Positions 1 to 10,886 of a DNA stretch of 64,000 nucleotides are shown in pieces (position 1 is the first letter of the stretch; each line of letters starts with the position of its first letter). The notes under the pieces were generated by a model. The model saw nothing but the letters and a program-made list of their open reading frames with translations. It was not told the DNA's origin and ran no database searches. The translations under genes were made by a program, and so were the position numbers. Origin of the DNA: Artemisia argyi (Eukaryota; Streptophyta; Magnoliopsida; Asterales; Asteraceae); contig CM060697.1 of NCBI GenBank assembly GCA_030686995.1, positions 39,543,459 through 39,607,458 on the forward strand, written 5' to 3'.

Positions 1-828
1 CATAGATATGTTGCTCTATCAGTAGATTAATATTCCATGAACCCTGCGCATATGAATATTTCAAGGCTGATATAATAATAAAAAATCATGTAACGCATAT
101 GAATACCACATGGTGTACCTTATAAGCAATCCCAAAAATCATGTAATCCATGAACTTGAATAGATGTTGAATGGAAAATCATCCAACGTTGATCACTATG
201 TACCTGTGTTGTTACGTAAATAAGCAAGTTAGACAGTTAGTGTTTGCAAATTAACATGGTCACAAACTGATTTACACATAAACAAACTGCAAAATATTGA
301 GTTCTAAATATCGACGTACCTGGGATTAGTTAGCACCACCTTCTGTTATCCAAGTGGATCATCATAATAATAACAAAGAAGATGAACAAACATGAACCTT
401 CAAACACTGAAAAACATGCTCTAAACTTTTGCCATTGAGAAAAAACATGCACCTTCAAACAAAGAAGATGAACAAAGAGTGGGAACATATTCGAAGAAAG
501 TTTAGTGCATATTTTTTGTAATCCCATGTGTTTTTGCAAAAAGAAAGAAAACAAAAAAAAAATAATAACAAAGATTCATTAGGGTTTTTAGAAAAAACCA
601 TATACCTTTAAACAAAAACAAAGAAGATGATCAAAGTTTTTCTGAATCGAGTTTTTTTTTTTTTTTTTTTTTTTTTTATTTTTTATGTAGGGTTTTGAGA
701 TTTTTTTTCATAGCACATTTCTTTTGTGAATTAGGTAAATAATGAACCATTATCAATATATTTTCCATATATACCTGGTATTTTTTTTAAAAGCATAAAA
801 TATTTGATTTTCATTGTATATCACAATT
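1..828. other. AT-rich intergenic sequence, no gene seen
   Basis: No reading frame here looks like a protein and no family is recognised. A 26-nt T run lies at 652-677. A short string close to ACAAAGAAGATGAACAAA occurs three times (near 375, 461 and 618), which suggests small local duplications. The stretch could be diverged TE remnants or ordinary intergenic DNA. Confidence 0.5.
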
Positions 829-966
829 TCTGGCTTAGTCCATTGGTTGAGGTGTTTATGTTTGTATTACCCGACCTAGGTTCGAGTCTTGCAAGATACT
901 TAATTTTTTATCCAAAAGAATCGAATTTTGTATAAAAAAGAAAAATCCGGATTTAAAAAAAAAAAA
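829..966 (+). mobile_element. tRNA-derived SINE
   Basis: The block starts with TGGCTTAGTCCATTGGTTG, which resembles an RNA polymerase III box A. It carries GGTTCGAGTCT at 879-889, a near-perfect box B, about 35 bases later. An AT-rich body follows and the block ends in an A-rich run at about 954-966. A box A plus box B head with an A-rich tail is the standard layout of plant SINEs, which use LINE enzymes to move. It is not a tRNA gene, because no cloverleaf or acceptor stem can be drawn around the boxes. I could not define a clear target-site duplication, so the ends are approximate. Confidence 0.65.
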
Positions 967-974
967 GGAAAAAC

Positions 975-1050
975 AATCCAAATTATATGATGACATGGCT
1001 AACAATAATGATAATCCAAATTATATGATGACATGGCTAACAATAATGAT
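975..1050. repeat. 38-bp tandem duplication
   Basis: A 38-bp unit beginning AATCCAAATTATATGATG occurs twice head to tail, at 975 and 1013. A partial third piece (GATGACATGGC) follows. The two copies look nearly identical, so the duplication is recent. No function is suggested. Confidence 0.8.
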
Positions 1051-1134
1051 GACATGGCGCAAAAAAATGATGACAAGGCATTGACCATGCTTATTTGGCA
1101 TTAAATGGTCAAACGCCTCCTGTTATATATATAT

Positions 1135-2827
1135 TTTTTTGGGTAAAGGGGAGTAATCCTGCACCCTGGTAAAATATTATAACTAAACGTTTTTAGTACA
1201 AAGGGCGAGGGTGAGTTCCGTCGCCTCAGTCCCTTAGGACACTTACAGACACTCATATAAGCGTGACAAACCACGCTTATAACAAACATTGAACACAAAC
1301 TACAACGACTATATATAAAAAGTTAAATGCCATTCAAGTAGACAAATCCTTGAATCTTCAAATCATCACAGTAGTACAAATTTCCAGCTTCAACCAATTG
1401 CGTCTTCTATTAGTATTATGCAAAATGCATAATCTAATAACCTAATAAGAGTGACTTCTGTAGCAATTCGAATTTGAAGCATAAACATGGTCTAATCGAC
1501 CCAACCTTCTAGCATATCAGAACTTGAACCAATCTTCCAACAATCCGAGTGAAACACATGAAGACAACCAATGATCAAGTCACAATGCTACCACACATCC
1601 CATGATCACACAAAGACTCAAATAAGTAATATCAATTGCACATCAGCCCTTCATATGCGTGTGATCACTAAAGAAACACATATTAGTTGCAAACCAATGA
1701 AAACAGTACAGCTAATCATGAACCAACTATCAATCAAACGAATAGAAACACTCAAGTCCCATATTATTGATATAACAATCCAAACCACATGATTGATTGA
1801 ATCATAAACACGTACAAGCTAAATACACCATTACATGATGAATAAAGAACCGTTCCATACGTACCATGCATGCATGCTGATCCGAAAAGATCAAATAAAA
1901 TCAATGTATACGAGCACCCCCAATCCATATCGGAATAAAACATCTCTCCAAAAACTGAACTTCCATCCAATGAAAATCCAAGATCATGGCTTAACCAACA
2001 TGTAAAAAACCAATCGAATACCAAGCAACCCCTTGCAAAGGTCGACAATCAATTAAACAACCAGATCCCTATCACTAACAAGCACATAAGCGCTATACAC
2101 CATTGAATGTAAAAACCAAAAAGGTTTTATAATCGTTAAGACTAGTTCCATTCCAGAAAACAATCCTCAAATAATAAACAATCAGTAACATGAGGAGAAT
2201 ATCAAGAGATCGATCTTAATATAATAAACCAAAACCGACATATAATCCCATAAGAAGATCGACCCATGAAACCCTAAAGGCGGTTAAAAAATAAAACTCA
2301 TAACACCAGATTCGAAACCCTAAATCAAGAATCGACTCCCCAAAGGACAACGATTAGATAATAAAGAATAGTTAGGGTTTAGAAATCGCCTAGTTAGGCA
2401 TAAGTAAAGAATACCCAGCACATGATCATCAATAGGGATAAATAAAGCATGAATACCAAGATCGATTAGATGGAACCTTAAAAAAAGGAAACTGACAACC
2501 AATCATCCCTAAACCCACGACACAATGGCAAACCCTCAAGTGTGATTGACCAGAACGATCAGCAACAGAAGATTCGAAACCCTATTAAAAAATAATGAAT
2601 GATACGATGATAATTAGGGTTTCTAGCCAATAAAAAGAAGAAATCCGATAAGATATTAATAAACCAGCGTTGCCAACCACCCTAATAAGAATATCTAATC
2701 CCAAAAACGTATTGCATACCCTTGAATAAAGGATAGAGAGGACGATTTGGGGTAGAATTAGGCCAGAAAAGGTGTTTAGGGTGGCTGCCGGATTTCTCCC
2801 AAGGGAGAGAGAATTTTAGTCGCTTTT
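1135..2827 (-). mobile_element. ORF-less LINE-type retroposon (copy A)
   Basis: Read on the minus strand, this 1.7-kb element begins with a CTCTCTC-rich leader next to a GGCAGCC/CCGG-rich stretch (2780-2810). It runs through a non-coding body rich in ACCCTAA-type motifs and ends with two stem-loops (1204-1280), then TTTACCC and a short A tail (T run 1134-1140 on the plus strand). It is flanked by CTGTTATATATAT at 1120-1134 and 2828-2840. There is no open frame of note. The same tail and leader layout occurs in several other copies in the window, so it is a defined family and not random sequence. Movement by a LINE reverse transcriptase is inferred from the A tail and long target duplications. 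Confidence 0.75.
1204..1280 (-). other. LINE tail stem-loops (copy A)
   Basis: Stem 1 is GGCGA (1204-1208) paired with TCGCC (1221-1225), with a G/G mismatch and then two more G-C pairs inside. Stem 2 is ATAAGCGTG (1257-1265) paired with CACGCTTAT (1272-1280) around a six-base loop ACAAAC. Both stems recur at the same place in the other copies with different but still complementary arms. They are probably part of the structure recognised by the LINE reverse transcriptase. Confidence 0.75.
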
Positions 2828-3025
2828 CTGTTATATATATTTTTGGGTAAAAGGGTTTTACCCTGGTAAAATGCATTAACCAATAAACGTTTAAGTACAA
2901 CGGATGAGAGTGAATCACTCATCTCGGCCCGTTACATGGGCAACAAACATGCTACAAACAGCAAAAACCAAACACTAATCATAAGAAAGACAAACCAATC
3001 TTATGACCTACCAAACTAAAAAACA

Positions 3026-5274
3026 TTACTTTCTACCACGACCTTGGAGATTAATATCATACATGTCACAAAAGTCATCCAAGTGTCCCGGTAGATCATA
3101 AACTTGAGCAGCATAATCATCATCCATGAAATCTTCAAAATCATAGCCGCCACCTCCTGAAGCAAGATAACTAGAAGTCACCGGCTCCAAAACCTCATCA
3201 TCATCACTATCCGAACAAACCACATCCCCTACCTTGGAAAATGGGTTCTTTAACTTAGTAGCAGCAACCGAAGGAGTAGAAGAAGAACTAGGCTTATTAC
3301 CACCAATAGAATCAGATCCTACCTTGTCCGCTACCTTATTAGTACCACTAGAACGTTCCAAATCAGCCTCTCCACCAGCAATACCACTTGATGCACCACT
3401 CACTTGAGGTCCTACCTTTTCCGCAACCGTAGTACTAACACTAGGACGTTCCAAATCAGCCTCACCACTAGGGATACCATTTGATGCACTAGGAACATCA
3501 TTCTCAACATCTTGAGCATCAAGCACCCCAAACGAGTTAGACGTAGGCACAGACGAACCGCTTGCATTAGCCACTTTAGAAGAAGTGTTATCTTGAGTTT
3601 TAGTCTTAGCAACATATATTTTCTTTTTAGGAGCTAGTGTGGGCCCCTTACTCATATTAATACCACTTGACAACTTCTTACCTTTCCCTTTAGCCTTCCG
3701 ATTCTGAACTTCCTTAAAACCATCATCATTCTCTTCAAACGAAGTAGTAGGAACAACATCATTAGTAGAACGGACCGGCTCCTTGGCACACTTTTGACAA
3801 CCATTACGATCATGCCCAAAAACTTTACACATTGAACAGTGAGGAGGCTTCCATTCGTACTCAACCTTAATACATGCAGAAATAATTCCACTATCATCCT
3901 TCTTTGGTATAGCCATAGTCACCTCATGCTTTAATTCAGATTCGGATGATATTTCCACTAAAGCACGAGCATAGCTAATACGGCCCCATGAATCAAAACA
4001 CATTGAGCTTGTAAACGCGTCCAACATAATAGGTTTACCAACCTGAGTAGCAATCAAGCTCAAGCCGTCTTCAGAGTAAGCAAGCAATGGCACATTGTGC
4101 AATTTAATCCACACGGGTAATTTAGTAACCTCACTCTTAGCCAGTGACATTTCAGGAGTCCATTTAGTAAGAATCAAAGGAGAACTACGAATTATCCAAG
4201 GACCCCGTTGCATCACGTTATCAACACCCTCTTTTGAATCAAATTTAAAAAGGAAGACCCCATCATCATTTTTCATCACTTTCTTCAAACCAAACTTACC
4301 CCACGTATTAGTGACATAGTTTTGAACCAACGGGAATGCAATATTCTTGCCAACAAAGAAACCAACAAGAGTATTATCATAACGGTTCAACACACCCTCC
4401 ATAGCAGCCTTTGGAAGTAAAGTATCATGGTTCTCAATACGCACCTCATTAACCAAAGACCGAAAATTAACCTTCCTCGTTACCCTTTCCGGATTCACCA
4501 CATTAGCAAAAGAAGTAGATCCACTCATATTAGCACTTGGTTGAGAACCGGCAACAGTAGAACTAACACCCACGTTATTAGAACCAGCAACATTCGAACC
4601 AGCACCATTAGAACTATTACCACTAGCCTTTAAAACCCCCTCCACATTAGTACCATATTTCTGAGTTTTCATAGCCTCGCTAAAACTAGAAGTAGAGGTA
4701 GTAGTACTTTTCACATTAGTGCCACTCGAACCACCCAAACTGTTCAAAGACGAAGACGCCATATTAGCAATATCATTATCAAGTTTATTCATGGCCTCAT
4801 CAAAATTCTTATGCGCGTTAGCAATTAATTGCTCCACATTTGGACTAATAGAATCAATAGGCTGTTCCGACACACTAGGCTATTCCGTAGTACCCAAATC
4901 ACCCATAACACTTTCCTTATTCACCAAATCAGGCCCTTTAGACACATCACCATCAATATTGTCGCCCTTAACCCCAAGACTCCCATTCGAATCACAATCA
5001 ACAAGTGAAACCGGCTTCACTTGTTCAAGAGTCGCATTAGGAACATGTGTATCAATTACAACAGATTGGACAAACGTACCATCAACATCAATTGGAACCG
5101 ACTCCTCTTGATGTGTTGCAACACCCCTAACAGCTTTCCTAGGCTGAGTAACATCGGTTCCTCAGCCTCATCGCCTTTCAATCTTTTCATACGAGCAGCA
5201 AGCTCTCCAACATCAACATTAGGATTGTTAACCACCTTCTTAGCAATTTTAGGACTCAAAAAACCTCTATTCAT
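3026..5274 (-). pseudogene. LINE ORF1 protein, DUF4283 plus zinc knuckle, broken
   Basis: ORF1 proteins of plant L1 LINEs bind their own RNA and form the ribonucleoprotein. The likely start is the ATG at 5274 (MNRGFLSPK), because a matching N-terminal motif (LAARM-RLKG) appears in the plus-strand copy. Frame is lost by about one base near 5155-5165, and a TAG interrupts at about 4881-4883. The remaining 615 codons are open to the end. In order they contain a Ser/Thr/Gly-rich linker, a DUF4283 domain (NRYDNTLVGFF to about RGPWIIRSSP and WIKLHNVPLLAYSE), a CX2CX4HX4C zinc knuckle (CSMCKVFGHDRNGC), a low-complexity region and an acidic C-terminus ending near GHLDDFCDMYD and LQGRGRK. With only two lesions, decay is recent. 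Family assignment is confident; activity is not implied. Confidence 0.85.
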
Positions 5275-5344
5275 CTCTCAACAGCCAGCAGCAAACCAAA
5301 CAAACAACAATCAAGACAGCAGCACGCATAAAACCAATTAAGAA

Positions 5345-5373
5345 GATAAAACCCTAATCAAATCGATTAGGGT
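5345..5373. repeat. Inverted repeat of an ACCCTAA motif in the LINE leader
   Basis: AAACCCTAATC and GATTAGGGTTT face each other across about five bases in the leader of copy B. Each arm contains the telo-box-like AAACCCTAA. It may form a hairpin in the RNA or a paired protein site in the DNA; which of these is not shown by the sequence. Confidence 0.6.
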
Positions 5374-5769
5374 TTATAGCGATTCACTCCAAAAACTAAC
5401 CACCCACCATAATAAAAAGTCGATCAGGGATAGAATGAAAGAATTGAAACCAATCGACCCTAAATACAGCACCCAAAACCGACTTTAAGAAAAGTCGGTT
5501 TAGATAAATTCCAAACGAAACCCTAGAAAACCTAAAATACGATCCAACAAAAAACGATACTAAACTGATTCTAATCACTCCAAATCTGACAAGGATCAAT
5601 AGACACGAATGTAAATTAATCACTAGAACAGATTAGAGCAAAAAAGAACAAAGATTTAGGGTCGAATTGATGGAAGAATTGATGATGCGATCGATTTAGG
5701 GTTATTAGGGTTTTAGTCGCTTTTTTCTCCAGAGAGATTTTAGTCGCTTTTTACTATAACTTTTTTCTG

Positions 5770-5814
<45 letters not shown>
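5770..5814. repeat. (TA)n microsatellite
   Basis: About 22 TA units follow CTGT at 5767. The start of this tract is the apparent target of the two LINE-type insertions to the left, which each carry a CTGTTATATATAT copy at their flanks. Confidence 0.9.
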
Positions 5815-5817
<3 letters not shown>

Positions 5818-6241
5818 TCATATTATATATTAGTTACACGGAATAAATGATATTTAACGAATTATTATTTATTCGAGTCCACGTGTCCGAGTCATGACTT
5901 CCCGGTCCACATAACAAGTCAAAGTCCATGTCCAATGTTACAGACTTGTCGAAGCCAACCAAGACTAGAAAGTTAAGGCGACCTCAACGTGCACAAAGTC
6001 TCAAGTCGAGTATCTTCATAAATATCAATCCAATATATCCCGATATCCATTCCTCACTTCACAAACTACAACAATGCGAGGCCGTCTACAGCTCTCGTAC
6101 TAACCTATCTCCGTCATCTAAAAGTTTTCATCCTTATAACTCCGGTAAATCAAAATCAAGCACTGCATTTCTTGATATCACAATAACAACAAACGTTAGT
6201 CACAATATATATAAACTCACACACAACCAATTAATGTCAGA
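5815..6241. other. Unassigned sequence between LINE B and the Athila LTR
   Basis: The stretch is less AT-rich than its surroundings. It has one open frame of 105 codons (5928-6245, plus strand) with no recognisable motif and an ordinary Ser/Thr/Asn-rich composition. A CACGTG G-box lies at about 5881. I see no TE ends or repeats. It could be a short piece of host intergenic or promoter DNA that predates the insertions around it. Confidence 0.35.
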
Positions 6242-6354
6242 ATGATGAGGCAAAAGTGTACCGCTTTTAAGGGGTCATTTAAGCCCGAATTCGTGTTTAT
6301 TTGACCAAATATTGCCCTAAATCGTTCCTTTTGTCATTTTAGGTACTTTTGGAG
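6242..6354 (+). mobile_element. Athila-type 5' LTR, left part
   Basis: The sequence from about TGATGAGGCAAAAG to the 15-bp string TAGGTACTTTTGGAG (6340-6354) is the upstream piece of the LTR that resumes at 13557. The resumption is shown by the same 15 bp recurring there as the target duplication of the inserted LINE. The left end is placed at the first TG before the AAAAGTGTACC stretch and is not confirmed by a second LTR, which is not in the window. Confidence 0.5.
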
Positions 6355-8074
6355 GAATCCTTCTAATCTTGTGTTCTTTGCAACGATTTGTTTAGTTTTA
6401 GTGATTACCATTCGTGTTATTCACTATTCTGATCATTATTATTGCTTAATTCACATTGATTGCTGGTTTTGGTGTCTTTTGTTAGGGTTTAGAAAATTGT
6501 TTTTTGGTTTATCCCTAACTTTTCTAATCGTTATTCATATTATTCTGTTTTACCAGATCTTGTGAATCGTTTTTAGGGATTAAATCACCTTGTTCCTACT
6601 AATCGATCCTTAACTTCCCTTAAATCATATAGTCGGTTTATTAATCGACTTTTCCATATTTAAGGACGATTCTTATCTTTGTTGCGTATTGTAATTAATT
6701 CCAATCGATTCCCATACTAGGGTTTCGTTTTTCTCTTATATACGCTTGTTTTGCTGGGCATAATTCAACACCTTTGTGATTATCATCATGGGACCTGGTT
6801 GATTTCTTGGGCATATTCGTTTAAAACCCTAACTTTTCAGTTAGGGTTTTCTTCCTCTTGTACGATTTAAGTATTCATGCTGATTGCTGGTTATTTGCTT
6901 CTGATTGTTCGAATTGTAGGTTGTAATTGTTTGTGGGGTTGGAAAGGGTGGTATGGAGAAGGGTTTTCTGAATTCTACTAGTGCTTCCAAGTGTTCGAAG
7001 GCTGATGGGAAGGCTGGTTCTCTAAGATCGAATATTACTAGTGCTCAAGGGTCGACTACTACCAGGGCTGATAACAAGGGATCTTATGCTACTTTGTCCG
7101 ATCAAAGGAGTCACATTAATGAAGATCTAACTAGTTTGGCCGATCAAACTAGGACATGTGGGTCTCAAGATGTTTGTGCTACGAAATCTGATGATCCTAG
7201 GGCAAGCGGGAAGATTTATGTTGATGTGGATGGTTTGGCTGCTCGTATGCAGCGTTTGAAAGGGATGGATACTATTTCTACGGATACTACTGGTATTGAC
7301 ACATCTAGTAGTGTGAAACATATCAAACCTGCTACTAAAGTGCCTACGTTAGATGCTAACCTTCCACAAGGTGATGGCGTACATGTTGCTCTTAAGGCCG
7401 GAAGATCAAATCCATATAATATTCAGGTTCCTAGCCTTAATTATGAGTATACTAGTTCTGGTGTTTTGAATGGTGAGTGCTCTAATCAAGAGAAGCTGGT
7501 TTCTTTTGATGCTTCATCTGCTCCTAAGTGTGTTGAGGAGCCGATTGCCCAACCTAATACTGCTCCATCTAACCAGTTACCTGATTTGGTTTACATGTAT
7601 CCACCCCCGAGTACTGGTAATGAGGGAGTTGTTAAGAAGACTCATGTGGAATCTCCCAAGTCGGCTGTTAATGAGCCGATTAGTGACAAGGGACCTGTTT
7701 AAAATGTCACAAGGTCATTTACAAATGTGGTTACTCCGGAATGTGTCATTAGGAAGGTCAACTTTCGCCCTTTGGTTAATGAGACTCACATTGATAATCA
7801 TGACACCGTCTTACCAAAGGCTGCTATGGAGGGTGTTTTGAACCGATATGATAATACTCTTGTTGGTTTCTTTATTGGCAAGAATATTGCCTTCCCATTG
7901 GTTCAAAACTATGTTACTAATACTTGGGGTAAATTTGGTTTGAAGAAACTTATGAAGAATGATAATGGAGTTTTTCTTTTCAAGTTTGACTCTAAGGAAG
8001 GTGTAGAGCAGGTTCTTCAACGAGGCCCTTGGATTATCCGTAATTCACCTATTATCCTCACAAAATGGACTCCT

Positions 8075-10361
8075 GATATTTTTTTTTGGGTAAAGGGGAG
8101 TAATCCTGCACCCTGGTAAATTACATTATCCAAAAACGTTGAAGTACACAATGACGAGGGTAATATCCCTCGCCCCCAGTCCCTAAGGACACTTACAAGA
8201 CACCTATCTAAGAATGACAAACCATTCTTAAAACTAACATGCACACCATGTGCAACTGACCAAACAAGCATGCTAACCAAAGCAACTTACAATAAAATGA
8301 ACCTACCAATAATGACAAGAGTAAATAAAATTACAATACTACTCAAGAAAGGTACTTGAGCCTTCTAGTCACTTCGGTTGTCCATCTTAACGTCCCTGAA
8401 GAATCCCCGAATAAACATCCAAGCGATCTTCAACATATCATCTGTTTGTAGTAGCAAAGAACACCACAAACCACATACCACACATTCAAGAAGGAAACCA
8501 AGCCATGCATCCGTTACAATACCATGCAGCAACCTGAATCTGAATACATCAAAAGCCATTAACCAAACTTGAATGATAACCAACAGCACCACCATGAATA
8601 GAACCATCATAGATCGAATCTTGGATAAAATCCAATTTTCAGCCATACACACAAAGCATGATGATCCACCAAGCATAGGACCTTCCAAATACGTATACCC
8701 AGACCAAACATGGGACTAACATAGGGTCCAATCCCTAACATCCATCAAAACGAAGCAGCATCAATCCAACGCATCAAATAAAACCCATAATATGTAAATT
8801 GAACCACCCCTAAACGATCCATAGAAATTAAGAGACATTCCTAGTGATCGAATCTAGGATTTTTGAATAAGTTACCCTAGAAACTTAACTTGCAAATACC
8901 ATCAATTTGATCCGCAACAACAGCAGAATCATATTGAACCACCAGTAGGTAAAAACGAACCCCTACACCTCCGCGACATAATCCCAGAAGTTGTCCAAAA
9001 ATAAACCCTAAGTGATTAGGTTTAACGACCAGCAGTAATACAACTTCAAAAGTACCATGTGAAAGCGAATAAACACGATCAAACCCAAGCTAAATAAATA
9101 ACAAATTGTTCCAGCAAGGGTTTACCATTATCACTCCAACGAGCAGGTACAACTTCCAATCAACCACCTACAGCAGATCATATTAACAACCAAACCATGC
9201 CGCACAAAGTATGGCACAATCATAGCATCTGATGTACAAACACGAATCTGCCATAAAAACGACCAACAGGGTTTAAACAAACCCTAACATGCATACTACT
9301 ACACCAATCACAAACCGGAGATCATTAACAGTAGCAGCAACATCAAGCATACACGTAACAGATAGGATTCAGAAAACCCTAACATTCATAGGGTACACAC
9401 ATGAACCCTAACTAGCATGATGTCTGAATGCAAACCAAGTATAATCCATCAGTCCTAACATCCAAACACTCCATTCAGCACGATCATTATGGCATTAATC
9501 GATGCATCACCAGCAGAAAAGAACAATACTCACCGATTAGAACGTGCCAAAGCCGAGCAATAGGTTAAAACCCTAACTTACATAATATCAATCAACAGCC
9601 GCACCATTACAATCCGCAAAGTCAGATTACGAATGGCACAAACCTCATCAATCGCAATTGGAAACAATAAAGTTGCAGCGAACATACAGCCACACGATAT
9701 AATAGGGTATCCAGACACCCTAACTTCCAAATCTTCAAATGAACTTCAGCCCAGAAAATCAAAAAGACCAGCGATTAGTATGAAACTAACCCCCAAGACC
9801 ACTTCGATCACAGATCCAGGCCACCATTCAACTTACCCATGGTGAAACAAAACCCAAACATGCAAACGATTTGTCTCCAGAACCGAAGATCAAACCAGGA
9901 TAGATACATCACGAACTAGGGTTTTGTTTTAATACCCATGAACATACACCTCTCTCTTAACCCACATAGCATAATCAGCACTCCAACAGGAACGTACAAG
10001 AAAACATATAACCCTAAAGAGGGTAACATGAAATCGATTATAAAACAAAACCCTAAAAGGGATTCGTATAATTAAGGACCAAACAACACACATACCCAAT
10101 AATATACGACCCATGAAAGACAAATCTTAACCCTAAAAAGAATTAGGAATAAGAATCAGATTTCAAAGAAAAGGAGTCGATCTATCAAGAAAAGATAGAA
10201 AAACAAGAAAACTCCAGCCGCCACCCATATGAATGCACAACCTACAAAACGATTGCATACCATTAAACAAACAAAGGTTTAAAGGTAGAGAGGCGCTTTG
10301 AAAGGTTGATTTTGGCCGGATTTAGGATGATAGGGTGGCGGCTAGATAGCCCATAGAGAGA
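8075..10361 (-). mobile_element. ORF-less LINE-type retroposon nested in ORF1
   Basis: The plus-strand left end is a T run at 8079-8087 followed by GGGTAAAGGGGAG. The stem-loops are CGAGGG with CCCTCG, and TAAGAATG with CATTCTTA. The body of about 2.3 kb is non-coding and rich in ACCCTAA motifs. The right end is the GGCGGCTAG/AGAGAGAG leader start. GACTCCT at 8068-8074 recurs at 10362-10368, a short or imperfect target duplication within the ORF1 codons for WTPD. The orientation is opposite to the host element. It belongs to the subfamily of the elements at 10887 and 43166, which share an ACTACTCAAGA...CACTTGAGCC stretch after the tail. Confidence 0.8.
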
Positions 10362-10886
10362 GACTCCTCTCCATTAACCAAAAGTGAGGTTACCAAAGTT
10401 CCCGTGTGGATTAAACTGCACAATGTGCCTTTGCTTGCCTATTCTGAAGATGGTTTGAGCTTAATTGCTACAAAAGTGGGTAAGCCTATTATGTTAGATT
10501 CTTTTACAAGTTCCATGTGTGTTGATTAATGGGGTCGCATTAGTTATGCTCGTGCTCTAGTGGAACTATCTTCTGACTCAGAATTAAAACATGAGGTTAA
10601 TATGGCGATTCCCAAAGAAGATGATAGTGGTTATAATTCTGCATGTATCAAGGTTGAATATGAATGGAAGCCTCCTCACTGTCCGGGGTGCAAAATATTT
10701 GGACATGACTCTACCTCGTATCCTAAGAAGGCTGTGGGGCCTACTACTAATGCTAACAAACCTGATGTCCCTCCAAAGTCTTTTGTGGAAGAGAAAGATG
10801 ATGGCTTTAAAGAAGTTCAGCCTCGTAAAGGCAAAGGTAAAGGTAAGAATGTTTCAAGTGGTATTAATATGGGAAAAGGGCCCAAA

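Larger units (their letters stand above)
2841..5766 (-). mobile_element. ORF1-only LINE (half-LINE, copy B)
   Basis: This is a 2.9-kb minus-strand element with three parts: a leader (about 5275-5766), a single ORF1-type gene (3026-5274) and a tail of about 180 bases. The tail has two stem-loops: GATGAG with CTCATC at 2903-2923, and GCCC with GGGC at 2927-2941. It ends in TTTACCC plus an A tail. No endonuclease or reverse transcriptase is present. The tail follows directly after the ORF1 stop, so ORF2 is absent by design and not by truncation. CTGTTATATATAT flanks both ends (2828-2840 and from 5767). The same layout occurs at 6355-13556 and 62569-64000. Confidence 0.85.

Noticed and set aside
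831..890. Possible tRNA gene from box A and box B
   Set aside because: No cloverleaf or acceptor stem fits, and the block ends in an A-rich tail; a SINE explains it better.
5928..6245. 105-codon plus-strand frame as a host gene
   Set aside because: No motif, no homology recognised and no promoter or splice evidence; length alone is compatible with chance.
8365..8688. 107-codon and similar frames in the ORF-less LINE bodies (also 1764-2048, 44462-44683)
   Set aside because: The frames are not shared between related copies and have no domain features, so the bodies are treated as non-coding.
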